Notes: a model not told the origin generated them from the sequence alone. DNA of 64,000 nucleotides from Acidaminobacter sp. JC074 (GCF_022496765.1 NZ_VANV01000013.1:62001-126000); one strand, 5' to 3'; shown: positions 54,205-62,570, numbered from the stretch's first letter. Numbers and translations are program-made.

Positions 54205-54325
54205 CTTTTCCGAAAATTAATCCAAAAGGAGCACTTTCCTTTCCAAACGGGAGGCCATATAATTTCTTAAATGACCCATCGGTTAGAATCTCATAGTCCC
54301 CCTTAGAGATAATAACTCGGAAAAT
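54205..54325 (-). promoter_or_regulatory. Moco/Tuco-type riboswitch before tupA
   Basis: On the minus strand TTTTCCGA (54317-54324) pairs perfectly with TCGGAAAA (54206-54213) as a closing stem. Inside are an ATCTC/GAGAT stem and the stretch GGCCTCCCGTTTGGAAAGG, close to the conserved core of the molybdenum/tungsten cofactor RNA motif. It ends 20 bases before the tupA start, so control could be at translation. A TATAAT lies at 54339-54344 above it. Confidence 0.7.
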
Positions 54326-54385
54326 ATACTTCAAAGGTATTATATCATAAATTGGCTTATCATAACCATAGCAATTTTACATATA

Positions 54386-55456
54386 CTATAATTTGTTCAA
54401 TGTTGTTTCATCAAACTTTTCTATCACTTTAATTGCCAAGTCTAAAGTTGACTTATAATCCTCATAAGCAGAAATACCAAAATGTGTATGGGCATATCTT
54501 ACTGGTACACCAAATACCAAAGTTGGTACAGCTTTATCCATTAAATGAATCTTGCCTGCATCGGTACCACCACCTTGTCTGATAGCATCTTGGAACTTAA
54601 TATTACCTTCTTTAGCAAGATTTCTAGCCATGCTGATAAAACGGGGATTTCCCACCATTGAGTTATCTCTGTGTCTGATCTGTACACCCTTTTTCAATAC
54701 ACCTTGTGCTTCATAGTGACCTCTATGAGAATCATCCGCTGGTGTACCTTCAAATACAATGGCTGCATCAGGTTGGATGATTTTAGCTGTTAACTGTGAA
54801 CCTCTTGTGCCTACTTCTTCCTGGCTTGAAATTGCGCCAACGATGTTTACCTTTAAGTCCACATCCTTCATAGCAAGCATGGTTTCTACTACTAAAGCAC
54901 AACCCAAACGATTGTCAAATGCCTTGCCTATAAAGGTATCATTCTTCTCTATGTATTCAAACTTTGCATAAGGTACAATCGGTGCACCAGGCTCTATTTT
55001 AAAGGTCTCTACCACTTCTTCATAAGAAGAGGCACCAATATCAATCAACATATCAGCGATTTCTACTATCTTAGTACGCTCTGCTGGTTTCATAAAATGA
55101 GGTGGTTTTGAGGCAACGATGCCTGTTAAGTATTCACCATCTGAATTTCTAACACAAACCTTGCTGGCACCAACATTCTGTGAAAACCAACCGCCAAGTG
55201 CTATAAATCTAATAAGGCCATTAGCTTGTATAGACTGGACCATAAAGGCTACCTCATCAGAATGGCCATCAAGCATAATCGTAGGCTTCTTTTCATCAAA
55301 ATTTTTAGGATAGATGACTAGGTTTCTCATTCTATCTTCTTTTAAGTCAAAATCATCGCCAAGATAGTCCCTAATCACACCAATCACTTCATCTTCAAAT
55401 CCTGGTGCACCAGGTGCATCAGAAAGTGCTTTTATAAATTCTAATTGCTTGTTCAT
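54386..55456 (-). CDS. M42-family aminopeptidase
   Basis: 356 residues from the ATG at 55456 (AGGGGG upstream). Metal ligands: LDGHSDEVA (His), AFDNRLGC (Asp), SSQEEVGTRG (catalytic Glu-Glu), and HTHFGISAYED near the end. Cytosolic, forms dodecamers, trims peptides. No obvious link to the tup operon, whose leader follows. Confidence 0.92.
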   Translation of the reverse strand: MNKQLEFIKALSDAPGAPGFEDEVIGVIRDYLGDDFDLKEDRMRNLVIYPKNFDEKKPTIMLDGHSDEVAFMVQSIQANGLIRFIALGGWFSQNVGASKVCVRNSDGEYLTGIVASKPPHFMKPAERTKIVEIADMLIDIGASSYEEVVETFKIEPGAPIVPYAKFEYIEKNDTFIGKAFDNRLGCALVVETMLAMKDVDLKVNIVGAISSQEEVGTRGSQLTAKIIQPDAAIVFEGTPADDSHRGHYEAQGVLKKGVQIRHRDNSMVGNPRFISMARNLAKEGNIKFQDAIRQGGGTDAGKIHLMDKAVPTLVFGVPVRYAHTHFGISAYEDYKSTLDLAIKVIEKFDETTLNKL

Positions 55457-55556
55457 TTTAAATTCCCCCTGTAAAATAATTGTAGCACATAATTTAATTC
55501 GCATCACTAAACAAATTGATTTTATCATAGAAATCCAGACATAATTGTCTTGTCGA

Positions 55557-55584
55557 CAACAAAAAAACATCCCGAAGGATGTTT
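55557..55584 (-). terminator. Terminator after the small membrane protein
   Basis: AAACATCC, loop CGAA, GGATGTTT, then TTTTTGTT on the minus strand. Confidence 0.85.
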
Positions 55585-55587
55585 AAT

Positions 55588-55908
55588 CTAAAAATACAAT
55601 TTTTCATACATGTCATCAGCTATTTTGTACCAAGCCTGCACATGATTTTCCATAAAGAAATAGTGTCTCACATAAAAAAGTTCAAGGATACCTAAAATAA
55701 GCGCTATTGTCATCAAACCAATATTTATGGTTATATAGGCCAGAGTTAAGCTTAACAAGAAAACAATCGTTGTCAAACAAAGTACGATTAAATGTATCAA
55801 TCTTTCATGCTGCATAAATGCAATCTGCTGAAGATGATACTTATAAACCACTTCACTTACTTCTGATTTTTTTAAAAACAAGTCATGTTTCTTTACATAA
55901 GCTCTCAT
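55588..55908 (-). CDS. Small two-helix membrane protein, unknown
   Basis: 106 residues. Charged N-terminal 35 residues, then two hydrophobic helices (LIVLCLTTIVFLLSLTLAYI and IGLMTIALILGILELFYV) and a charged tail. I do not recognise a family. It is 8 bases after the DAHP synthase gene and probably cotranscribed with it. Confidence 0.6.
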   Translation of the reverse strand: MRAYVKKHDLFLKKSEVSEVVYKYHLQQIAFMQHERLIHLIVLCLTTIVFLLSLTLAYITINIGLMTIALILGILELFYVRHYFFMENHVQAWYKIADDMYEKLYF

Positions 55909-55916
55909 AATACCAC

Positions 55917-56942
55917 CTATAATTGCTCCATTATGTCATAAACCAATCTTTCAGTTTGATCCCAGCCTAGACAGGCATCTGTTATAGACTGACCTTTTAC
56001 AGTACCATTTTCACTTTGCTTGCCCTCTACCAAATAAGATTCAACCATCAAGCCTTTGACCATCTTTTTAATAAGTGGATTGTAGTTTCTAGACTTCATT
56101 ACCTCTAATGCAATTCTAGGTTGTTCCTGGTATTGCTTCATAGAATTAGCATGATTGGCATCCACAATTAAAGCTTGATTTAAGAGTCCTCGCTCACCAT
56201 ATTTTTCTGCAAGATACATTAAGTCTTCAAAGTGATAATTGGGTATGTTTCTACCATACTGATTGACTGCACCTCTTAAAATACCATGTGCTAATGGATT
56301 ACCCGAAGTTTCTACTTCATAACCATTATAAATGAAATTATGGCTAAGTTGACCCGCTTTTATAGAATTAAGCATGACAAGTAAGTCGCCACTTGTTGGA
56401 TTTTTCATACCTACTGGTACTTCTACACCAGAAACAGTTAAGCGGTGTTTTTGGTTTTCAACAGATCTCGCACCAACTGCTATGTAGCTTAACAAGTCTT
56501 CTACATAAGGATAGTTGGTCGGATACAACATCTCGTCTGCAGATGTTAAACCGGATGCTTTTATGACCTTCATCTGAAGGGAACGTATCTTTCTTATTCC
56601 TTCTAACATATCAGGCGCTTGATTAGGTATAGGCTGATGAAGCATGCCTTTATAGCCTTCTCCTGTTGTTCTTGGCTTGTTGGTATAGACTCTAGGAATC
56701 ATCAGTATTTTATCTTTTACCTTATCCTGTAGTTTACCTAACTTACTTACATACTCTAATACAGATGACTCACAATGAGCAGAACATGGACCTATAATTA
56801 AAATAAACTGATCACTTTCACCAGTAAATATCTTCTTAATTTCTTGATCTCTTTTTTCCTTTATTAACTTTAACTCATTTGATAAAGGCATGATTTCTTT
56901 AACTTCATCTGGATGTGGAATTTTTTGAATGTATTTAAACAT
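55917..56942 (-). CDS. DAHP synthase, class I-alpha (AroF/G/H type)
   Basis: 341 residues from the ATG at 56942 with GGGGGAGG upstream. IIGPCSAHCESSVLEYVSKL, PRVYTNKPRTTGEGYKG, VGARSVENQ-like GARSVENQ and DANHANSMKQ are the core motifs. Condenses PEP and erythrose-4-phosphate at the start of aromatic synthesis; feedback specificity (Phe, Tyr or Trp) cannot be read. This enterobacterial-like form is found in some Clostridia. Confidence 0.9.
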   Translation of the reverse strand: MFKYIQKIPHPDEVKEIMPLSNELKLIKEKRDQEIKKIFTGESDQFILIIGPCSAHCESSVLEYVSKLGKLQDKVKDKILMIPRVYTNKPRTTGEGYKGMLHQPIPNQAPDMLEGIRKIRSLQMKVIKASGLTSADEMLYPTNYPYVEDLLSYIAVGARSVENQKHRLTVSGVEVPVGMKNPTSGDLLVMLNSIKAGQLSHNFIYNGYEVETSGNPLAHGILRGAVNQYGRNIPNYHFEDLMYLAEKYGERGLLNQALIVDANHANSMKQYQEQPRIALEVMKSRNYNPLIKKMVKGLMVESYLVEGKQSENGTVKGQSITDACLGWDQTERLVYDIMEQL

Positions 56943-56972
56943 ATGCCTCCCCCTTTTTTTTATATTTCGCCC

Positions 56973-57001
56973 ATCATAACACAAGCAAAAGTTGGTGACA
57001 A
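56973..57001 (-). promoter_or_regulatory. Promoter of the DAHP synthase gene
   Basis: TTGTCA, 17 bases, TATGAT on the minus strand. The 130 bases above it, to 57130, show no T-box or other structured leader to me. Confidence 0.6.
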
Positions 57002-57130
57002 GTTGACTTTTTTGAAGATTTACACAGATAATTGAATTTTTATGCAAAACCCATTAAAAACTTACATCATTAAAAAAACTAACTCTCAATTTTACAATAC
57101 TGGTTACAGGATCTATATGCATTGTAAACT

Positions 57131-57172
57131 AAAAAATACTAAAGAGCGTGATTTCTATCACGGACTCTTTAG
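57131..57172 (-). terminator. Terminator of the MFS gene
   Basis: CTAAAGAG...CTCTTTAG outer stem with an inner CGTGAT/ATCACG stem; on the minus strand TATTTTTTAG follows. Confidence 0.8.
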
Positions 57173-57198
57173 TACCATATGAACTATTTTGATATAAG

Positions 57199-58500
57199 TT
57201 AAACACTTATTATCTTTTCATCTGAGGAATTTTCTGATTCTTGTTCGGCCTCCAATAAGGAAGTATTGAAAAACCCCCTCAAACTGACACATGTACCCAA
57301 AATTCCTGTGATAAAAAACATCAATGCCATGCCCATGCCTTCACCACTCTTAAAGATGAAGGACAGATAATTCGGTTCACTCGTCATAAAAGGTTCAAAA
57401 ACATAATCGGCTAAAATGCCTCCAATAAGCATGCCAATCGGAATCATACCCGATTTCATTGCATATTTAAAAGAAAAAGCACATCCCTGCATTTCTACTG
57501 GAATTATGGTGCGCCAAAAATAACTTTCATTCGCAATCAGTGGAGGTATGAATACACTAGTAAGAAAGCCAGCCATGCCCCATGTCCACATTGAGTTACC
57601 AAATGCAAACAGAAAGTCACCTAAAAAGAATGATAATCCTGCGTATAAAAACATTGTCCTCACCTTGCTTTTCATGGTCGGCATTATGACCACTATCAAG
57701 CCACCGATAATACCACCGAGTCCAATGGCCCCATTGACAAATCCCAGTATTTTTACATTGTGACCCGTTCGAGCCAAAATCATTGGGGAAAGTATATTGA
57801 AGTAGGTCAATCCAGCTAAAAAGTTAATGAAAGCCATAAATAACAAGAGTTTCTTTAGTAGTATAGAGTCCCATATTATCGAAAAGCCTTTTCGCAACTC
57901 CTGCAAATGATGCATCAAACAAAACTTTTGCCCTTTCTCTTTTGAATCAAAGGGTATTTTAACCATAAATGCTAGTGTCAAAGTAGAAAAAGCCAGTGTA
58001 ACAAAATCAATAAATATAACAACACTCATATCTGTCAAAGCCAAGAAAAATGCTGCAAAAATTGGTGCCAACATCTGTATTTTCCCATTTGAAAAAGACT
58101 GCATGCCACTTGCTTTAACATAATATTTTTTTGGAACAATCAAGCTGACAGCAACATCACTTGCAGGATATTGAAAACTCGACAAAATACTGCTAAGAAA
58201 ATTCAAGCTATATATATGCCATATTTCAAGTGAATCTGCTCTTAAAAGCAGAAATAATGTTAAGGTACATACCCCAGCACCTATGTCAGAAATAAGTATG
58301 ATCGCCTTTTTATTCATCCTATCAATCAAAGGGCCAAGGAAAACTCCTAGAAACATTTTAGGAGCCATAATAAGCATTCCAGATATAAAAAGTGTCAGTG
58401 CACTCCCTGTTCTTTCAAATGCCCATATTGTAATAGCAAAGCTTGTCATGGAACTTCCTAAGGAAGATACAGACTGTCCTAGCCATATTGAAGTTCTCAT
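57199..58500 (-). pseudogene. MFS efflux transporter, 5' end displaced by a TnpB element
   Basis: The body (to 58487) encodes 12 membrane helices of an MFS drug/peptide exporter (IWLGQSVSSLGSSMTSFAI, GPLIDRMNKKAIILISD). The first codons of the present frame, from the ATG at 58500 (or GTG at 58512), are supplied by the right-end hairpin of the mobile element. The true start and first 15 codons are on the far side, at 60146-60191. Joining them across the element restores a 444-residue frame. The truncated protein lacks only about 10 residues and might still be made from the ATG at 58500, but that has no ribosome site I can see. Confidence 0.85.
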
Positions 58501-58511
58501 GATTAAAATCA
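58488..58511 (-). repeat. Right-end hairpin of the TnpB element
   Basis: On the minus strand CTCGTGATT, TT, AATCATGAG (one G-U), then AACTTCAA to the element end. This is the usual right-end shape of IS605/IS1341-type elements. Confidence 0.75.
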
Positions 58512-58650
58512 CGAGATTCCTTAGGAGATTAGCAAACTGCCCTTATCCTAATTGGCACCTCCATGACGCCTCTGTTCCATCCGCCTTTCGCATTTGGAAA
58601 TACTTTTCTTATGATATTAAATGCTGCATTAACATCCGCATTGATGATTA
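58488..58650 (-). ncRNA. Putative omegaRNA (reRNA) at the tnpB 3' end
   Basis: In studied TnpB elements the guide RNA scaffold overlaps the end of tnpB and the right end, and the guide is the flanking DNA. Here the guide would begin at 58487 and run into the MFS gene. The 5' border given is arbitrary. Confidence 0.35.
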
Positions 58651-59974
58651 TGCCTGTTTTTGTCCTATACAAGCCTCTTTTTATACGCTTACCTGAAAAC
58701 TTATAGGTCTTCTTATTATTCTCATCATAGACTGGTAGTTCATCACCATCTAAGAATGATGCTTTCGATGTATAACTTTCTTCAGTAACGTTTAATTTGA
58801 TGCCAGCATCACTTGCTTTGTACTCAAGTACATCTATGAATCTTTTGAATGGGATTGTTGTAAAGTTTTGATTGTTTTTCTTTCCCATATTACAAGCTTG
58901 TTTAAATCCTTTGTTATAACCAATTACAATGGTGTCGATACCATGCTCTACAGCATAATCTATAATATAACGACTGGATTTATGTAAAAAGTCTTTTACC
59001 TTAGCATTTCTTTTTTCATCTAATCGATTCAACTGTTTTGAATGATACTGACCTTCACCTTTTTGTTTGCCATTTCTCAGGATGCTCATTAAACCTGCGC
59101 GTTTCTTATTATAGTATTGATTGATGCTTTTAAGTCCTTTACCATTTACAATAACTGGTCGCTGACCAACATTGTTTACAATAGTTGCAAAGTTATTTAC
59201 ACCGATATCAATACCCAATAGACGCTTACTTTCATGTGACAGTTCTTCTGATTCACCAAGATCCAGTACAATCTCAAGTGTATAGAAACTTGAACCTGGC
59301 ACAATACGCACTTCTTTTAGTTTGAAATTTTCATAGTCCATGCATTTTGTGATATTCAATTGATAGTCTGTTTTTGGAAATCTCAAATATTTATCTTTTC
59401 TATGAGGATCCTTATCGTCTTTTATCACACATACCTGATTGGACAAAACCACAACATATCTGCCATTTTTCTTTTTATATTTTGGTATTTTAGGTTCATC
59501 TTCTAACTCACCTTTTCTGTAGAGTTCCATTAACTTAAAATAGCTCTTCCATGCTCTAATAACTTGTTTGATTGTATTCTGATTCGTATGAGCTGGTAGA
59601 AATCTATAATCTACTTGATCGATGTACTTGAAGTAAGCGTCTAATAGATTATAAGTAACAATCTTATTGTCTTTTGATAGCAAATTAAACTGCACTGGTT
59701 TCTGAGCTTTTTTACCTTTCTTAACTTTTTTCTTGTAACCTTCCTTAAGCTTCTTGTTAATCAGAGGGATTTTCTCATTAATGTCATTGATGACTTCATC
59801 TTCATTTTTATGACGCTTGCTCTTACCTATTCCTGAAAACACTTGTCTGAAATGATAGTTGCTTGTGTTAAAAAGATTCTTTGAGTTAAAACACATTTCA
59901 TCACAATAATTATACATATCATGACCTGATTTAATCCTAATTTGTACTGTTCTGTAAGTACCTTTTTTACTCAT
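58529..59974 (-). CDS. tnpB: TnpB-family RNA-guided nuclease
   Basis: About 481 residues; ATG at 59974 after GAGGAGGTG; a promoter TTGTTC-18-TATAAT lies upstream in the left end. RuvC motifs: LGIDIGVNNFATIVNN (first Asp) and NADVNAAFNIIRKV (third). The usual second motif IVIED is here TIVIGYNKG, with Gly in place of the catalytic Glu, and the zinc finger of two CxxC pairs is missing; TEESYTSKASFLD follows instead. Both traits are shared by a known TnpB lineage in Clostridia, where a Glu elsewhere may serve. Frame is intact. Confidence 0.88.
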   Translation of the reverse strand: MSKKGTYRTVQIRIKSGHDMYNYCDEMCFNSKNLFNTSNYHFRQVFSGIGKSKRHKNEDEVINDINEKIPLINKKLKEGYKKKVKKGKKAQKPVQFNLLSKDNKIVTYNLLDAYFKYIDQVDYRFLPAHTNQNTIKQVIRAWKSYFKLMELYRKGELEDEPKIPKYKKKNGRYVVVLSNQVCVIKDDKDPHRKDKYLRFPKTDYQLNITKCMDYENFKLKEVRIVPGSSFYTLEIVLDLGESEELSHESKRLLGIDIGVNNFATIVNNVGQRPVIVNGKGLKSINQYYNKKRAGLMSILRNGKQKGEGQYHSKQLNRLDEKRNAKVKDFLHKSSRYIIDYAVEHGIDTIVIGYNKGFKQACNMGKKNNQNFTTIPFKRFIDVLEYKASDAGIKLNVTEESYTSKASFLDGDELPVYDENNKKTYKFSGKRIKRGLYRTKTGIIINADVNAAFNIIRKVFPNAKGGWNRGVMEVPIRIRAVC

Positions 59975-60145
59975 TTGTTCACCTCCTCTCTCTCTAATAT
60001 TATACCATGTTTTAGGAAGAAAGAACAAGTGTTCGCATTTGGTTTTAACAGTTTTTGTTCCGTTTTTTTTGATCAAAGTTATTTATACCAACTATTAAAT
60101 CCGATTCATCTCATGTTTAAAAACACGTGTGTTCTCGGATTTTTT

Positions 60146-60191
60146 ATAAAACGAAATTCTTTAGTTTAGTAATATCTTTAATAAAACTCAT
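60146..60191 (-). pseudogene. 5' fragment of the split MFS gene
   Basis: ATG at 60191 with AAGGAG 7 bases upstream, 15 codons, then the TTTAT target. In place it would stop after 15 residues. Its sequence joined to the body reads KNFVLLWLGQSVSSLG, a normal MFS N-terminus. Confidence 0.82.
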
Positions 60192-60261
60192 TGTCATTCT
60201 CCTTCATAATAGTTTTCAACATTTTAATATTACGAAAGCAAGACAATGACTATTGAATCTT

Positions 60262-60360
60262 TTAGTTAGCGGTTAATCTTAAAAGCTCCATACAGCCACC
60301 GCAGCTTCCGAATGGAGCTAAAACATTCACAGTTGTCTCATATTTGATTTTTACTAACAT
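60262..60360 (-). CDS. 32-residue CGGC peptide, candidate RiPP precursor
   Basis: ATG at 60360 with a strong AGGAGG six bases upstream; 33 codons. The N-terminal half (VKIKYETTVNVL) could be a leader and the C-terminal half PFGSCGGCMELLRLTAN a core with two cysteines. The core loosely recalls sactipeptides of the thurincin type (Cys-rich start, then an ELL stretch). It lies 70 bases before the original start of an MFS exporter gene, which would suit peptide export. No maturation enzyme is adjacent. It could also be a small regulatory or redox peptide. The product class is a guess; that it is translated is likely. Confidence 0.5.
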   Translation of the reverse strand: MLVKIKYETTVNVLAPFGSCGGCMELLRLTAN

Positions 60361-60697
60361 AAATATCCTCCTAAATACATAATTATCTTAACACTAAAGT
60401 AATATGATTTAGTTTTACAAATTAATTAAACTCATAAATTTTCAATAACTTCTAAAACAATAAATCAGTAGTTACTTGCTATTGTCAAGATAAAAGATAG
60501 TCTGACCATTATAGATAATCAGGCTAAAAGTCTTCAAATATGTGTTGGTGCAGTATTTGCATACCTAATTTTGCACCTTATCATATAAATAGACTTTCTT
60601 CTGCAAATTCTCATTTATTCTTACCGACATAAAAATGACATTTCTTATTAATATGCTTAATTGAATTATTCTTTGTTACCTCCTTTCTATGACTAAC
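60361..60697. other. AT-rich region with gene debris
   Basis: Apart from the ribosome site of the CGGC peptide I see one more strong AGGAGG on the minus strand near 60680, followed by a frame without a start codon (KKCHFYVGKNK, TGA, EFAEESLFI). It looks like a decayed small gene. No tRNA, repeat array or long frame is present. Confidence 0.35.
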
Positions 60698-60847
60698 TTA
60701 TATAATTTCCCCACTCTCTCTATTAACCAATAGATCTTTAAAGCCACTTGTAAATATTGACTCAATAACATCTTTCAAAATTGGATGATTGTGATTGTGT
60801 CATATACTATGTGCTTTTCTACTCAAATGATAGTTTTTTAATTCCAT
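60698..60847 (-). pseudogene. Short frame with an in-frame UGA at codon 16
   Basis: ATG at 60847 after GGAGGTGTCG; 15 codons, TGA at 60800-60802, then 33 more codons (HNHNHPILKDVIES and FKDLLVNRESGEII) to a TAA. The downstream part reads like protein. It may be a decayed gene or, since the genome seems to use Sec, a tiny selenopeptide. A weak CAATCATC/GATG-TT-ATTG stem follows the UGA. Confidence 0.3.
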
Positions 60848-60885
60848 CGACACCTCCGTGAAATCCCCCCAACCTCTCGTACAAC

Positions 60886-60914
60886 TTGACATAAACGGAG
60901 ATCTAATATAATAT
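60886..60914 (+). promoter_or_regulatory. Promoter of the MBL-TetR operon
   Basis: TTGACA, 17 bases, TAATAT. Confidence 0.75.
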
Positions 60915-60940
60915 ATGAATATATTCATGAATGCATTCAT
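60915..60940. promoter_or_regulatory. Two overlapping 14-bp palindromes, likely TetR operator
   Basis: ATGAATATATTCAT (60915-60928) and ATGAATGCATTCAT (60927-60940) share two bases. They start right after the -10, so binding would block initiation. Confidence 0.75.
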
Positions 60941-60994
60941 ATTTATCTTTAAGCTTTATACGATGCTCATTAACTCAGATAAAAGGAGGTTCCA

Positions 60995-61858
60995 ATGATC
61001 AGAAGATTATTTTTCAAGCTCATCATTTTTATAATAAGTGGCGGATCGATGTTTGCAAAAAAAGAGAAAGTGGAAATACCCACGAATGCCAAATGGTATG
61101 ATGACTATTTTACTTATGAGTACATTGATGATAATACCATTGCCATTGGAGAGCCAAGGTACTATCAGAAAAACTACTCCTATCTCCTCCTAGGCACAAT
61201 TAAAGCCATACTGTTTGATTCAGGAACAGGATATCATAACATCGAACCTCTGGTTAGAAGCCTTACAAAACTGCCAGTCATATCAATACCAAGTCACTTT
61301 CACTTTGACCATCTTGGACAGATCAATGATTTTGAAGAAACTTTATTATGTAAAATCCAATTGGAAAATCAAATCTTGTCAGAAAACAAATGTTTGACTC
61401 CTACTGAAGATTCCTTTCTAGGTAAAGTTGAAGGTGTAACTCCTCCTCAAATTCATTATGATGATGTATTGGAAGCAGATGCTACTTTAGATATAGGCAA
61501 TCGTAGTGTAAGAGTCATACCAGTTCCTGGCCATGCCAGAAACTCAATTGCATTGTATGATGATCATTCTATGCAGTTGTTTATAGGTGACTATATGATG
61601 CCTGGTATCCTCGGAATCAGTAAGCTATTGGTTCCCGATGGCAGCCTTGATGACACGATTGTGACTGCCAATCATCTTGCTGAAACTGTTCAAAGGGATA
61701 CAATCATATATTGTTCTCATGCATTAGATTACACACTTCCTGTATTACATTACAGAGACATACAGGACCTAGCCGATTTCTTAAACAATAACAGTTTCAG
61801 ACAGAACATGATACCCAAATATAAAAGGATCAATGATAATATGAAATTATTCTTTTAA
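60995..61858 (+). CDS. MBL-fold metallo-hydrolase with N-terminal hydrophobic segment
   Basis: 287 residues; ATG at 60995 after AAAAGGAGG. Residues about 5-17 are hydrophobic but short, possibly a membrane anchor. The metal motif SHFHFDHLG gives His101, His103, Asp105, His106; VPGHARNSIALYD and a late CSHALDY supply the other ligands. Could be a glyoxalase II-, lactonase- or beta-lactamase-like enzyme; substrate unknown. Cotranscribed with tetR. Confidence 0.85.
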   Translation: MIRRLFFKLIIFIISGGSMFAKKEKVEIPTNAKWYDDYFTYEYIDDNTIAIGEPRYYQKNYSYLLLGTIKAILFDSGTGYHNIEPLVRSLTKLPVISIPSHFHFDHLGQINDFEETLLCKIQLENQILSENKCLTPTEDSFLGKVEGVTPPQIHYDDVLEADATLDIGNRSVRVIPVPGHARNSIALYDDHSMQLFIGDYMMPGILGISKLLVPDGSLDDTIVTANHLAETVQRDTIIYCSHALDYTLPVLHYRDIQDLADFLNNNSFRQNMIPKYKRINDNMKLFF

Positions 61859-61889
61859 TTGAAAGATTTGCCACTACGAAGGAGACTAT

Positions 61890-62507
61890 ATGACATCTAA
61901 ACGAGAGGAAAAGAAAAAGTATTTCACACAAAAAATAATCACAGCAGCGCATGAACTTTTCATCAAAACAGGGTATAAGAATACAACCATTGAAGCTATA
62001 GCTGAAAAAGCAGGAGTCGGTCGCGGTACTGCCTATCTCTATTTCAAATCAAAATCTGAACTCTATAGAATTACAATGGAAGACACATTACACTTCAAGA
62101 ATCTCATTATAGAGTTGGACTCCTCTGACTATAGAAATACACTATCCGATACACTTCTTTTATACTTAGATTTGTACGTTAATGCAGTTTTTTCAACAAA
62201 TAAAGAAATGATGAAGGAATTCGCTTTATCGTCTGTTGGTGAGCTCACAGATACAGACTCCTTTATATACTCATTTTATAACGGATATGATACACTCCTC
62301 AAAGATCAAATAGTTAATATCACAGAACATTTCAAATCAAAAAAAGAACTTATGGAGTCCTTTGATACTGAGATATTCTCTGATTTACTCCTCAAAGTTC
62401 TTATCGAAATATTCGCTACATATATCATTTCAGATTATCCAAAAGAAAAGGTATCTGATCACGCAGGTAAACAAGTGACTTTCATGATATCTCCATATCT
62501 CATATAA
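61890..62507 (+). CDS. TetR/AcrR-family repressor
   Basis: 205 residues; ATG at 61890 after GGAGAC. N-terminal helix-turn-helix (ITAAHELFIKTGYKNTTIEA, VGRGTAYLYFKSKSEL) and a divergent ligand domain. Probably controls its own operon through the palindromes at 60915-60940 and responds to the substrate of the MBL enzyme. Confidence 0.88.
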   Translation: MTSKREEKKKYFTQKIITAAHELFIKTGYKNTTIEAIAEKAGVGRGTAYLYFKSKSELYRITMEDTLHFKNLIIELDSSDYRNTLSDTLLLYLDLYVNAVFSTNKEMMKEFALSSVGELTDTDSFIYSFYNGYDTLLKDQIVNITEHFKSKKELMESFDTEIFSDLLLKVLIEIFATYIISDYPKEKVSDHAGKQVTFMISPYLI

Positions 62508-62570
62508 TTGCATTTCATTTATATAAGAATCAATAGATCATTTTTAGTTGTTTCTTGAGTCCTTATACAA

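Larger units (their letters stand above)
58488..60145 (-). mobile_element. TnpB-only IS605/IS1341-type element, 1658 bp
   Basis: Contains only tnpB; no TnpA. The left flank ends in TTTAT (60146-60150), a known target/TAM of such elements, and the right end is the hairpin plus TTCAA at 58488. Removing exactly 58488-60145 rejoins the MFS gene in frame, which fixes both ends to the base, as expected of a family that makes no target duplication. Confidence 0.82.

Noticed and set aside
55917-57047. Upstream-extended start of DAHP synthase at 57047
   Set aside because: The extension runs through the promoter and has no ribosome site; GGGGGAGG precedes the ATG at 56942.
58488-60145. CRISPR-linked Cas12 gene
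   Set aside because: No repeat-spacer array is present; size, ends and target site fit a TnpB transposon.
60575-60847. UGA read as tryptophan (altered genetic code)
   Set aside because: TGG codes Trp throughout and genes such as the GH4 and acn genes end in TGA, so the standard code applies; only the MsrA case has good Sec evidence.
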